From: Bacteroidota bacterium
GTDB taxonomy: Bacteria; Bacteroidota; Ignavibacteria; Palsa-1295
Assembly (NCBI GenBank): GCA_021324735.1
Contig: JAJPIO010000016.1
Span: forward strand, 82,472 to 146,471
DNA: 64,000 nucleotides
Direction of reading: 5' to 3'
A program made the position numbers and the translations under genes. Positions within the stretch are counted from its first letter, which is position 1, and each line of letters opens with the position of its first letter. Under the pieces are notes generated by a model that ran no database searches, had not been told where the DNA came from, and saw only the letters and a list, made by a program, of their open reading frames with translations. Of the stretch, positions 9,772 to 18,023 are shown piece by piece.

Positions 9772-9845
9772 TGGGCCTAAGTGGAGTTGAACCACTGACC
9801 TCCCGCTTATCAGGCGGACGCTCTAACCAACTGAGCTATAGGCCC
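9772..9845 (-). tRNA. tRNA-Ile (anticodon GAT)
   Basis: Minus-strand cloverleaf with acceptor GGGCCTA pairing with TAGGCCC, D arm AGCTCAGTTGGTTAGAGC, anticodon arm TCCGC-CTGATAA-GCGGG, T arm AGTGG-TTCAACT-CCACT, discriminator A. Anticodon GAT gives isoleucine. The Ile-then-Ala order is that of the 16S-23S spacer in many bacteria, but no rRNA gene is adjacent. A TATAAT-like hexamer lies about 25 bp upstream (9870-9875). Confidence 0.95.
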
Positions 9846-10060
9846 TATTAATTTTGAATTCAAATCACCATTATAAGGATTCGAATTCGGCGCGGCATTA
9901 ACGGGGACTGGCGATTCCGCGTTCCCTCGGGCAGAAATACGCTGTTTGAATTACCTTTCAATAAACTCTTGCTTACATTCGGCTGTTAACACGCCCGATA
10001 AAACATGTGCTAACGATTGTTAGTTTTAAGTTTCACTTGTCGCTGTAAGGAGAAGAACGA

Positions 10061-10405
10061 ATGGCCATTATGATCACGACCGAATGCATCAACTGTGGTG
10101 CATGTGAGCCGGAATGTCCCAATAACGCCATCTATGAAGGAGGAGCGAACTGGACGTTAGGCGGTCAAGCGTATGGTCCTACCGACCCGGCACCAAGTGG
10201 CGCAGTTGGATTTTTCTCGTCTGATTATTTTTATATCGTACCCGATAAATGTACGGAATGCGTTACCTTCCATGATGAGCCCCAGTGTGCCGCGGTATGC
10301 CCGGTCGATTGCTGTGTACCAGATCCCAATTGGGTCGAACCCCAAGAGCAACTCGAAGCTAAAGTTGCCTGGCTCGATGAAGTTGATCCGGGTCGTAAGC
10401 GATAA
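10061..10405 (+). CDS. Ferredoxin with two [4Fe-4S] clusters (Alvin type)
   Basis: Small electron carrier of 114 residues. Cluster-one ligands are Cys9, Cys12 and Cys15 with Cys19 (CINCGAC...C). Cluster two shows Cys64-x2-Cys67-x8-Cys76-x3-Cys80-Pro. The eight-residue spacing and extended C terminus are those of Allochromatium/Chlorobium-type ferredoxins, which have very low redox potentials and serve 2-oxoacid:ferredoxin oxidoreductases. A strong AAGGAG lies 8 nt before the ATG, indicating high expression. It is monocistronic, with a terminator immediately after. Confidence 0.93.
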   Translation: MAIMITTECINCGACEPECPNNAIYEGGANWTLGGQAYGPTDPAPSGAVGFFSSDYFYIVPDKCTECVTFHDEPQCAAVCPVDCCVPDPNWVEPQEQLEAKVAWLDEVDPGRKR

Positions 10406-10423
10406 GCTTTTACACATTTTGTT

Positions 10424-10457
10424 GAAAAGGCCGGCAGTTCTTTCTGCTGGCTTTTTT
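10424..10457 (+). terminator. Intrinsic terminator of the ferredoxin gene
   Basis: AAGGCCGGCAG pairs imperfectly with CTGCTGGCTTTT around TTCTTT, then a T run (GCTTTTTTG). It starts about 20 bp after the stop. Confidence 0.8.
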
Positions 10458-10489
10458 GTTTAAGTGCACTCGCTAATTAAGACACAACC

Positions 10490-11335
10490 ATGACCATCGG
10501 ACCTTACACTATTTCACCGATCGAAACGGGCCGTTTCGCACTCGATGGCGGTGCAATGTTTGGCGTTGTACCCAAAAATCTTTGGTCACGGACCAATCCC
10601 GCCGACGATCAAAATCGGATCGATATGGCACTGCGAGCGCTACTGCTTCAAGGGGGTGGCAAAAACATTCTGGTCGATACCGGAATGGGGGAAAAGTACG
10701 ACGATAAAACTCGGGCCATTTATAAACTCGATCACTCGAAGTTTACCTTGCTTAGCTCGCTGGCGGAGCGTGGACTTAAACCCGAGGATATTACACATAT
10801 TATTCAAACTCACCTGCATTTCGATCACTGCGGGGGCCTCGTGACTCAGGATGAAAAGAACCAGCTAATTCCAACATTCCCAAATGCGAAGGTCTTTATT
10901 CAGAAGGAGAATCTCGCATGGGCTCGCAATCCAACAGAAAAAGATAGAGCCAGTTATCTGAAAAATGACTGGGAGCCTATTGCAGCTAACGGGATGCTCG
11001 AAATAGTCGATGGTCCGGGCGATATATTGCCGAGGATCGACCTGCGGATCTTTAACGGCCACACACGCGCTCAGCAGTTGCCGCATATCTATGATGACGC
11101 GGGCAATCATTTATTCTTTTGTGCCGATCTTTTCCCAACTAAGGCTCACATCTCACTGCCATGGATCATGGGTTATGATAACTTCCCACTCACCACATTA
11201 GAAGAGAAGCGAGCGCTGTTACCGGAAGCGTATGAAAGTAAGTGGATGCTGTTCTTCGAACACGATCCCGGTAATCCTTTAGTACGAATCGAGTCTACTC
11301 CCAAAGGATTTAAGCCTGTTGAAGTAGCACTTTAA
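10490..11335 (+). CDS. Metallo-beta-lactamase-fold hydrolase
   Basis: 281-residue binuclear-zinc hydrolase. The signature HLHFDH is at residues 108-113, and the later ligands fit His191 (NGHT), Asp213 (CADLFP) and His220. DTGMGEKYDD near residue 63 is the usual loop after the second strand. Overall it resembles the AHL-lactonase/AttM branch of the family, but also many uncharacterised cytoplasmic MBL proteins, so the substrate is not assigned. There is no signal peptide. It stands alone between two terminated genes. Confidence 0.8.
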   Translation: MTIGPYTISPIETGRFALDGGAMFGVVPKNLWSRTNPADDQNRIDMALRALLLQGGGKNILVDTGMGEKYDDKTRAIYKLDHSKFTLLSSLAERGLKPEDITHIIQTHLHFDHCGGLVTQDEKNQLIPTFPNAKVFIQKENLAWARNPTEKDRASYLKNDWEPIAANGMLEIVDGPGDILPRIDLRIFNGHTRAQQLPHIYDDAGNHLFFCADLFPTKAHISLPWIMGYDNFPLTTLEEKRALLPEAYESKWMLFFEHDPGNPLVRIESTPKGFKPVEVAL

Positions 11336-11391
11336 TATTCTTCTGGCAAGATATAGTTATTAACAATTTCGTAATAATTGGGCAATATTAC

Positions 11392-11422
11392 TTGCCTACG
11401 TCCGTCTGGTTGTCTATATTTG
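11392..11422 (+). promoter_or_regulatory. Bacteroidetes-type promoter of the tandem barrel genes
   Basis: TTG at 11392-11394, a 20-bp spacer, then TATATTTG at 11415-11422: the only promoter here with both the -33 and the -7 element. It implies a leader of about 145 nt before the ATG at 11573, within which I see no defined structure. Confidence 0.65.
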
Positions 11423-11572
11423 TAGTTGAGGTTCGCGCCGAATAGCCTTTGCTGCTTCCGCTCTTTAGATCGAAATAGTGCTGGTTCGTCGACGCGAAGC
11501 TTCGCCTTCGGTCTTTCATCGGAAATAAGATCGAGGTTGTGCATTTTCACCTAAACTTGGAGGTACAGATTT

Positions 11573-12232
11573 ATGAACCGTTGTTCTAGAAATATCGCCG
11601 TTGTTGCGCTTGCGTTTGCTTTCATTTTCGGCATCGCAGGCACATCATTCGCCCAGGAAGAAAAAGACATTATTCGTCCCATTACTAAAGAGGGAAGCGC
11701 TGCCTTCATCTTCAATCTTGCCGGCCTCGGTACGTTCGGCTTTAGCGGACCAACGCTAGGTCCCGTGTCGTCCGGAGTTGGTGCAAAGTGGTTCTTGTCC
11801 GATGATCTCGCGCTTCGGGTGATTGCAGGTTTATCCATCACGAGCGGTAGCTCTTCGTTACCGGATAGCTCGAGCGTTAAGCCAAGCTCAACGACGTTCG
11901 GCATTGGCGCTGGAATCGAGAAGCACTTCCGCCCACTTTACTCGACCTCGCCATATGTCGGTGCTCAGGTATTCTTTGGCAATGCCTCGACCGACAATGG
12001 TGGCAGTGGAGCGGCTGAACAGAAGACGAGTCAGTCAACTTTTGGAGTACAGGCTTTAGCTGGCTTTGACTGGTTCTTTACACACGGCCTTGCGCTAGGC
12101 GGAGAAATGACGCTTGGTTTTACCTCGCAGAGTGGTTCAACAACCCAGGGAAGCACAACGAACAATAGCCAGTCCGTAACAACGATCGCTTTGGCCACTG
12201 GCGGCAACGTACACTTCGTTGTTTATTTCTAA
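11573..12232 (+). CDS. Outer-membrane beta-barrel protein, paralogue 1
   Basis: 219 residues with a signal peptide ending SFAQ, then repeated amphipathic strands (FGFSGPTLG, GVGAKWFLSDDLALRV, FGIGAGIEKHF) and a C-terminal strand finishing HFVVYF with a terminal Phe, as expected for a barrel recognised by BamA. An OmpW/PorT-like small barrel is plausible, but the role is unknown. The next gene is a clear paralogue, with the same REGSAA/KEGSAA start, GLGxFG, SDxLALR and IYGIG/FGIGAGIEKH blocks. The two are separated by 21 bp. Confidence 0.8.
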   Translation: MNRCSRNIAVVALAFAFIFGIAGTSFAQEEKDIIRPITKEGSAAFIFNLAGLGTFGFSGPTLGPVSSGVGAKWFLSDDLALRVIAGLSITSGSSSLPDSSSVKPSSTTFGIGAGIEKHFRPLYSTSPYVGAQVFFGNASTDNGGSGAAEQKTSQSTFGVQALAGFDWFFTHGLALGGEMTLGFTSQSGSTTQGSTTNNSQSVTTIALATGGNVHFVVYF

Positions 12233-12253
12233 TCACTCATGATCGGAGGTCTT

Positions 12254-12922
12254 ATGTCTCCTAACGTGAGTAGACGTATTACGCAGATCGTGGCGATCGC
12301 TTTAGTTTTCGCATTTGTGAAAACATCGGCGGCGCAGACCGATTCGAATTCAAAGATCATTACGAGAGAGGGAAGTGCAGCGGCGATCCTTTCCCTTCAA
12401 GGACTAGGCTCGTTTGGGCTGGCTGGCCCGGGCAATCCATTCTCCTTTGGAGTAGGCGCTAAATACTATCTCTCAGATGGTCTGGCATTACGTGGAATGT
12501 TGAATTTTTCAAGCACCAGCGGTAGCTTGCAAAATCCGGAATCAGCGTCCGCAAAGCCGATGACCACGATCTATGGTATCGGCATTGGTCTGGAAAAACA
12601 CTGTCCGCAGCCGTGGAATGTCTCGCCCTATTGGGGTGGTCAGGTCGGGTTCGGGCATGTATCCTGGGATGATGGTTTAGGTACTCCTACTTCCACTATA
12701 ACAGGAAGTATTTTTAGTGCGCAAGTGATCGCCGGTTTCGATTATTTTCCATGGCGTGGCATTGCTGTAGGCGGTGAAGCCGCCCTGGGATTCCAATCGA
12801 TCACTGGTTTCCAAACGCGTATGGTATTTTCACAGACAGAAGGTCCCACCGGACCGACTCAAACTGAGACTACGATATCACTTGGTACCGGCTCGAACAT
12901 TCACTTGCTTGTTTACTTTTAA
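12254..12922 (+). CDS. Outer-membrane beta-barrel protein, paralogue 2
   Basis: 222 residues from the ATG at 12254, chosen over 12239 because GGAGG at 12244-12248 is well placed for it. Signal peptide ends SAAQ. It aligns block by block with the upstream gene (REGSAAAIL, GLGSFGLAGPG, GVGAKYYLSDGLALRG, IGIGLEKHC, HLLVYF). It is a tandem duplicate that has diverged considerably, mostly in the loops. The terminator after it ends the two-gene unit. Confidence 0.8.
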   Translation: MSPNVSRRITQIVAIALVFAFVKTSAAQTDSNSKIITREGSAAAILSLQGLGSFGLAGPGNPFSFGVGAKYYLSDGLALRGMLNFSSTSGSLQNPESASAKPMTTIYGIGIGLEKHCPQPWNVSPYWGGQVGFGHVSWDDGLGTPTSTITGSIFSAQVIAGFDYFPWRGIAVGGEAALGFQSITGFQTRMVFSQTEGPTGPTQTETTISLGTGSNIHLLVYF

Positions 12923-12957
12923 ACTAAGAGAAGCTTCTTCTATAAGAAGTATCTTCA

Positions 12958-12988
12958 AGGCCCTTTCGATTTCGGAAGGGCTTTTTTG
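12958..12988 (+). terminator. Intrinsic terminator of the barrel operon
   Basis: AGGCCCTTTCG-ATTT-CGGAAGGGCTTTTTT: a GC-rich stem followed by a T run, 36 bp after the second barrel gene. Confidence 0.85.
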
Positions 12989-13043
12989 TTTCTTTGCGTT
13001 TACATCCTGCGTTTATTTTGGCGTTGTTCTCAATTCATCAATA

Positions 13044-14663
13044 GTGGATACTGACGTTCTTGTGCTTGGTTCTGGCTCTGCCGGACTTTTTTTCGCTCTC
13101 ACGGTGGCCGAGCAAACTCGCTCGCGAATTTTACTTATTACCAAAAAAGAGCGCTCGGAATCGAATACCAACTATGCGCAGGGCGGAATTGCAGCGGTCG
13201 AAAGCGAATCGGATTCCCCTGAGGCTCATCTTCGCGATACTCTGATCGCTGGAGCTGGTCTCTGCCACGAAGATGCAGTACGAGTGTTGGTCTCGGAGGG
13301 TCCGGCGCGCGTTAACGATCTCATCCGCCTAGGCGCTCGATTTACGCGGACAAAGTCTGGCAAATTAGATTTGGGGCGGGAGGGCGGCCACTCGACGAAC
13401 CGCATCGTTCATGCCCGCGATTATACGGGCCGTGAACTGGAGCGTGCTCTGCTGGAAGCAGTACACAATCACCCTCGCATAACGATACTTGAGAATCATT
13501 TCGCTGTAGAGCTTCTTACCGATCATCAACGGGTTGGCGCTCGTACTTCTTTGCTCAGAAAAGGCCCCATACGATGCTATGGTGCATACGTTCTCGATGA
13601 ACGAACGGGAAAGGTCAAGATCGTTCGGGCGCGCGATGCCGTGATGGTTGCAACGGGCGGCGCTGGGCAAGCCTATCTTCATACTACAAACCCGTCCATT
13701 GCCACGGGTGATGGGATCGCAATGGCCTATCGGGCCGGCGCTCGAATTGGCAATATGGAGTTCATTCAATTCCATCCCACATCACTCTATACTCCGGAAG
13801 CGCACTCGTTCCTTATTAGCGAAGCAGTTCGTGGCGCTGGTGGAATATTGCTCAATCAGAATGGCGAGCGCTTTATGGAGCACTATGATCCCGAGCGTAA
13901 AGAGCTTGCACCTCGGGATATCGTTGCGCGCGCGATCGATGCCGAGCTGAAGCGGCTGGGAAGTGACTATGTTTATTTAGACGTGTCCCATCTAAAGCCC
14001 AAAGCGATCAAGGAAGAATTTCCAAGTATTTATACCCGCTGTAAAGAGCTCGGGCTTGATATTACCACCGATCCGATCCCTGTGGTACCAGCCGCTCATT
14101 ATACTTGTGGCGGCATCGTAAGTGGCCTGGACGGCACAACGAATATCGATCGACTCTATACCAGTGGTGAAGCATCGATGACCGGAGTTCACGGTGCTAA
14201 TCGGCTTGCAAGTAACTCGCTCCTGGAATCCCTGGTGTTTTCACATCGGGCAGCATTGCATTTAACCCAACGATTGGAAAAAGAGAAAAATCAGAAGGAA
14301 CAACCACGGCTAAAGGAATGGGATGAATCCGGTACTGAAAATGCCGAGGAGTGGGTCTATATCTCTCACGATCGCCGAGAGATACAACAGTTAATGTGGG
14401 ACTATATCGGTATCGTACGAAGCAACCATCGCCTGGAACGAGCCTATCGCCGCATTCGCCTTATACGCAATGAGATCGAGGAATATTATCGCCGTACTAA
14501 AGTAACAGTGCCTCTCCTCGAACTACGCAACATTGCGGAAGTAGCGCTTCTTATTGTGCGATCTGCGATGCGCAGAAAAGAAAGCCGAGGCCTGCATTTT
14601 ACTACCGATTATCCTAAAACAGACAATCGCCGCTGGCATCACGATACCATATTATCTAAGTAA
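13044..14663 (+). CDS. nadB: L-aspartate oxidase
   Basis: FAD enzyme that oxidises aspartate to iminoaspartate, the first step of de novo NAD synthesis; 539 residues from the chosen start. The dinucleotide-binding GSGSAGL is at residues 9-15. SNTNYAQGGIAA, HSTNRIVHARDYTGRELE, HPTSLY, SEAVRGAGG, LAPRDIVARAID and HYTCGGI are all hallmarks of NadB over fumarate reductase. The reading frame extends back to 12774 through the barrel gene and its terminator, so the GTG at 13044 (VDTDVLVLGSG) is preferred. No Shine-Dalgarno is seen. nadA and nadC are not adjacent. It is followed after 5 bp by the ureohydrolase. Confidence 0.93.
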   Translation: MDTDVLVLGSGSAGLFFALTVAEQTRSRILLITKKERSESNTNYAQGGIAAVESESDSPEAHLRDTLIAGAGLCHEDAVRVLVSEGPARVNDLIRLGARFTRTKSGKLDLGREGGHSTNRIVHARDYTGRELERALLEAVHNHPRITILENHFAVELLTDHQRVGARTSLLRKGPIRCYGAYVLDERTGKVKIVRARDAVMVATGGAGQAYLHTTNPSIATGDGIAMAYRAGARIGNMEFIQFHPTSLYTPEAHSFLISEAVRGAGGILLNQNGERFMEHYDPERKELAPRDIVARAIDAELKRLGSDYVYLDVSHLKPKAIKEEFPSIYTRCKELGLDITTDPIPVVPAAHYTCGGIVSGLDGTTNIDRLYTSGEASMTGVHGANRLASNSLLESLVFSHRAALHLTQRLEKEKNQKEQPRLKEWDESGTENAEEWVYISHDRREIQQLMWDYIGIVRSNHRLERAYRRIRLIRNEIEEYYRRTKVTVPLLELRNIAEVALLIVRSAMRRKESRGLHFTTDYPKTDNRRWHHDTILSK

Positions 14664-14668
14664 TTAGA

Positions 14669-15577
14669 ATGGCAATTAAAGTACTTCCAGAATCGAAAAA
14701 TTTTCTAGCGATCCCAAAGAATGTAAGCACGTACGAAACGAGTAAGATCGTAATACTTTCTGCACCGTACGAAAAAACGGTGAGCTACGGTGGTGGCACA
14801 GCCAAAGGACCTCAAGGGGTTATCGACGCTTCGCACTACGTCGAATTCTTAGATGACGAGTTCTTTCGCGAATTGTGCTTTGAGGTTGGTATCGCAACAT
14901 TGTCACCACTCGAATTCGGAAAGCGGACTGGCAAAACAATGCTCGACTATCTGCAGAAAGCAATTAGCACGCACCTTGCGGCTGGCAAATTCGTCGTGAC
15001 ATTGGGCGGCGAGCACACGATCTCAACGTCGCCCATCCTGGCCCATTTTGAGAAATATCCAAAGATCTCCGTTCTGCACTTCGATGCACACTCCGATCTT
15101 CGTCAAGCCTATTCGGGCACGCCTTATAGTCATGCCTGCTTTATGGCCCGAGTTGCCGATTCGGGATTCCCTATGCAACGAGTCGTGCAAGTAGGCATTC
15201 GTGCCCAGGAAAAGGCGGAGTACGAGTTCATACGAGAGAAGGGGATTCAGACCTTCTATGCTACTGAAATAAGAAGGGGTAAACACGGCAAAGACTGGCA
15301 AAAGACAGTTGCAGCGGCCCTTCCGACCGATGAAGTCTACATCTCGTTCGACGTAGACTATTTCGATCCAGCGATCATGCCGTCCACCGGTACCCCAGAG
15401 CCGGATGGATTTCAGTGGAATGAGACGATCGAAATATTTCGTGAGCTCAATCGGCAAGGGAAAAAGATCGTAGGATTCGATGTGGTCGAATTAAGCCCTG
15501 ATGCTAAAGCAAATCATGCGACATATTTGGTCGCAAAACTTGTGTACCGTATGTTGAATTTTGCGTTTTACAAATAG
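14669..15577 (+). CDS. speB: Agmatinase/arginase-family ureohydrolase
   Basis: 302 residues. Di-manganese ligands are visible: His116 (GGEH), Asp139, His141 and Asp143 (DAHSD), and the DVDYFD motif near residue 230 followed by MPSTGTPEPDGFQW. This last segment is typical of agmatinases, which release urea from agmatine to give putrescine. Guanidinobutyrase and other relatives cannot be excluded. It is joined to nadB by a 5-bp gap, which makes co-transcription likely although the pathways are not obviously linked. A 7-bp hairpin follows the stop. Confidence 0.85.
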   Translation: MAIKVLPESKNFLAIPKNVSTYETSKIVILSAPYEKTVSYGGGTAKGPQGVIDASHYVEFLDDEFFRELCFEVGIATLSPLEFGKRTGKTMLDYLQKAISTHLAAGKFVVTLGGEHTISTSPILAHFEKYPKISVLHFDAHSDLRQAYSGTPYSHACFMARVADSGFPMQRVVQVGIRAQEKAEYEFIREKGIQTFYATEIRRGKHGKDWQKTVAAALPTDEVYISFDVDYFDPAIMPSTGTPEPDGFQWNETIEIFRELNRQGKKIVGFDVVELSPDAKANHATYLVAKLVYRMLNFAFYK

Positions 15578-15585
15578 CAGTCTTC

Positions 15586-15617
15586 GGCATGGTCACGGAT
15601 TTTTACCCGGCCATGCC
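15586..15617 (+). terminator. Hairpin after the ureohydrolase, weak terminator
   Basis: GGCATGG pairs with CCATGCC around an 18-nt loop that itself contains a T run. There is no T tract after the stem, so termination is doubtful. Confidence 0.3.
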
Positions 15618-15685
15618 TGAGTATAATGTGACTCCCCACCGTTAACGTAAATAGGTTAATGTGTATTGACTGATTGTGATTATTT

Positions 15686-16336
15686 ATGATCCCTTCTCTT
15701 GGTTCGAGGATATTAGTCGTTGTTGGTCATCCGGATGATGAAGTGCTGGGTTGTGGTGGTACGATCGCAAAGTGGTCGACGCAAGGGCATTCGATCGATA
15801 TTCTTCTGCCGCTTCGCAGAACAGACCCGAAGGCAAAAGGCTGCTGGGATTCGCTCTGTGCATCGTTCCAAAAATCTTGCGCGATAATGGGTGGCAGACC
15901 GTTGCTCGCGGAAGAATACCTGGATGAGGCCGGAGCAATTAATAATATGCGTGCGCTACATGATCTAATATTACCACATGTAGAACAGGCCGATATTATT
16001 CTAACACATTCCCCAATGGACGTGCATCAAGCGCATCGAGCTGTATCTCGTGCAGTCGAAATTGCAACGCGGCCATTCCGCCGTAGGAAAACCGTACTTT
16101 TTTTCGAAACCTCTTCATCGACCGATCAAGGGTACATGCCGGCTTTTGCACCTAACGTATGGATCGAGCTCACGAATGATGACATATCAAAAAAGTGTGA
16201 GGCAATCAAGCATTATCCCAGTGAACGAGCGCCCGGCCGCTCACCGGAGCATCTTCGAATGAAGGCGGCTGTTCGAGGGGCAGAAGCAGGATTGGATTTT
16301 GCGGAGGTCTTCACGCTCGCTCGGATGTTTGGATAG
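15686..16336 (+). CDS. PIG-L family N-acetylglucosamine deacetylase
   Basis: 216-residue LmbE/PIG-L zinc deacetylase. The signature GHPDDEVLGCGG lies at residues 13-24 (His-x-Asp-Asp as base and metal ligands), and a later HSPMDVHQAHR supplies the third ligand. Family members remove acetyl groups from GlcNAc-linked lipids or small molecules. The sugar phosphotransferase starts 2 bp after its stop, so the pair probably acts on one lipid-linked glycan: one enzyme builds and the other deacetylates. The substrate is unknown. Confidence 0.85.
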   Translation: MIPSLGSRILVVVGHPDDEVLGCGGTIAKWSTQGHSIDILLPLRRTDPKAKGCWDSLCASFQKSCAIMGGRPLLAEEYLDEAGAINNMRALHDLILPHVEQADIILTHSPMDVHQAHRAVSRAVEIATRPFRRRKTVLFFETSSSTDQGYMPAFAPNVWIELTNDDISKKCEAIKHYPSERAPGRSPEHLRMKAAVRGAEAGLDFAEVFTLARMFG

Positions 16337-16338
16337 TT

Positions 16339-16947
16339 GTGATACGAAGAAGTATTGAGGTCCTTTTCGCCTGTGGAGCACTTATCTGTGCTGCTCCTAT
16401 TTTAGTCGTAGCCTCTGTTGCAATCATCTTGCTCGATGGCCGGCCTGTTTTCTTCTCCCAGCGCCGAATTGGTCTTAATGGCAAGAGCTTTCGATTTTGG
16501 AAATTCAGAAGTATGCGGAAAGACTCTGATGAGATCCTTCAATGGCATCTATCGAGAGATTCCGACGCATTAAAAGAGTGGAATATGTATCTCAGGCTTG
16601 ATAAAGATCCGAGACATCTTCCAGTGATCGGAAGAGCACTGAGAAAAACCAGCATCGATGAGTTGCCCCAATTGTGGAATGTGTTACGAGGCGAGATGTC
16701 GCTTATTGGCCCACGGCCATTACCGATCGATCAGGTTTCTCAATTGACTGCACGAGCGCAAGCGGAACGAACGAGTGTGAAGCCAGGCCTAACAGGTCTC
16801 TGGCAGGTAGTGGGCAGGGGGGATACCACAATACCGACTCTCGAACGGTTAGATCGCCTTTACATTTGTAACCGCTCTTGGAAGCTGGATAGCTGGATCT
16901 TGTTCAAAACGATACCTAGTGTTTTGAGTGGTAAAGGCGCGTATTAA
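16339..16947 (+). CDS. Short undecaprenyl-phosphate sugar phosphotransferase
   Basis: 202-residue monotopic PglC/WcaJ-core enzyme: one N-terminal reentrant hydrophobic segment (about residues 8-33) and the bacterial sugar transferase domain with FWKFRSMR, KTSIDELPQLWNVLRGEMS, LIGPRPLP and PGLTGLWQV. It moves a sugar-1-phosphate from a nucleotide sugar to undecaprenyl phosphate. Start is GTG, directly after the PIG-L stop. It is a second such enzyme in the window; the long version at 36875-38332 belongs to the polysaccharide operon. Confidence 0.88.
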   Translation: MIRRSIEVLFACGALICAAPILVVASVAIILLDGRPVFFSQRRIGLNGKSFRFWKFRSMRKDSDEILQWHLSRDSDALKEWNMYLRLDKDPRHLPVIGRALRKTSIDELPQLWNVLRGEMSLIGPRPLPIDQVSQLTARAQAERTSVKPGLTGLWQVVGRGDTTIPTLERLDRLYICNRSWKLDSWILFKTIPSVLSGKGAY

Positions 16948-17949
16948 TTACGCCTCGACAAGCTCTGCAGGTCGTTCAGCTTTTACTTTTTCCCAATGGT
17001 GGCACGCCGAGAAATGCCCGGGCTCGTGCTCGATAAGAGCAGGCTCCTGCTTGTAGCATACTTCTGTGGCCCATGGGCAACGGGTATTAAAATTACAGCC
17101 AACGGGGAAGTTGGTTGGCGCGGGAACGGTGCCTTCGATCGTCATCAGGCGGTCGGACTCTGCATTCAGCTTCGGAATCGAGCCGAGTAAGCCGACGGTG
17201 TACGGATGGATCGGGTTGTGAAATATCTCGTCCACTTTCGAATATTCCACGATGTGCGAAGCATACATAACGGCAACATTATCAGCCGTTTCCGCAATGA
17301 CACCAAGATCGTGCGTGATCAGGATCACTCCCATTCCCAACTCTTCCTGCAAGCGATTGATCAGTTCGAGAATTTGCGCTTGCACGGTTACGTCGAGAGC
17401 GGTCGTCGGCTCATCGGCAATAAGAATCTGTGGATTGCACGAAAGCGCGATCGCGATCATTACGCGCTGGCGCATGCCACCTGAAAGCTGATGGGGATAT
17501 TCGCCATAGCGCTGCTCTGGAGCGGGAATTCCGACGAGGCGCAGCATTTCAATGGCCTTCTCCTTGGCTTCGGCCTTCGACACCTTTTGGTGTAGTAAAA
17601 TGGATTCTTCTATCTGATTGCCAACAGTAAAGACTGGGTTGAGCGATGTCATCGGCTCCTGGAAGATCATCGAGATCGCGTTGCCGCGTATCTTCCGCAT
17701 TTCCTCTTCGGATAGCTTAAGAAGATCCTTGCCTTCAAAGAGTACCTCGCCACCGACCGTCTTTCCGGGCGGATCAGGAATGAGCCGCATGATTGAAAGG
17801 GCGGTCACCGACTTACCGCACCCCGATTCGCCAACAACGCCCAGCGTCTCCCGGCGATCGACCGTATAGCTTACGTCATCGACCGATTTGGCGACGCCAT
17901 CATCCGTGAAAAAGTAGGTTTTGAGATTTTTAACTTCGAGTAATGCCAT
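16948..17949 (-). CDS. Oligopeptide/dipeptide ABC transporter ATPase (OppD/DppD type)
   Basis: 333-residue ATPase for a peptide or nickel-type importer. Walker A GESGCGKS near residue 40, signature LSGGMRQR, Walker [12 protein letters not shown], switch His in THDLGV. The C-terminal extension has the oligopeptide-transporter region [14 protein letters not shown]; its cysteines may bind an Fe-S cluster as proposed for OppD/F proteins. No permease or binding protein is adjacent, so its partners are elsewhere. It lies 74 bp downstream of the fused E1 gene on the same strand, with a strong hairpin between. Confidence 0.88.
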   Translation of the reverse strand: MALLEVKNLKTYFFTDDGVAKSVDDVSYTVDRRETLGVVGESGCGKSVTALSIMRLIPDPPGKTVGGEVLFEGKDLLKLSEEEMRKIRGNAISMIFQEPMTSLNPVFTVGNQIEESILLHQKVSKAEAKEKAIEMLRLVGIPAPEQRYGEYPHQLSGGMRQRVMIAIALSCNPQILIADEPTTALDVTVQAQILELINRLQEELGMGVILITHDLGVIAETADNVAVMYASHIVEYSKVDEIFHNPIHPYTVGLLGSIPKLNAESDRLMTIEGTVPAPTNFPVGCNFNTRCPWATEVCYKQEPALIEHEPGHFSACHHWEKVKAERPAELVEA

Positions 17950-17958
17950 AATACAGGG

Positions 17959-17985
17959 GAGCCCGCACTAAATTAGTGAGGGCTC
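17959..17985 (-). terminator. Perfect hairpin between the E1 and ABC genes
   Basis: GAGCCC-CACTAA / TTAGTG-GGGCTC forms a 12-bp stem with one mismatch and a tiny loop. It has no T tract and ends about 10 nt before the ABC ATG, so it may be a terminator or attenuator, or may mask the ribosome site. Confidence 0.4.
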
Positions 17986-18023
17986 AACGGAAGTCTGCGC
18001 TTTTTAACTCCTTTTGAATAAAC

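Noticed and set aside
10490..11335. Quorum-quenching lactonase system
   Set aside because: Fold and metal ligands fit, but nothing nearby concerns acyl-homoserine lactones; the substrate cannot be read from sequence.
12774..13043. Upstream extension of nadB
   Set aside because: It overlaps the barrel gene and its terminator and lacks NadB similarity before VDTDVLVLGSG.
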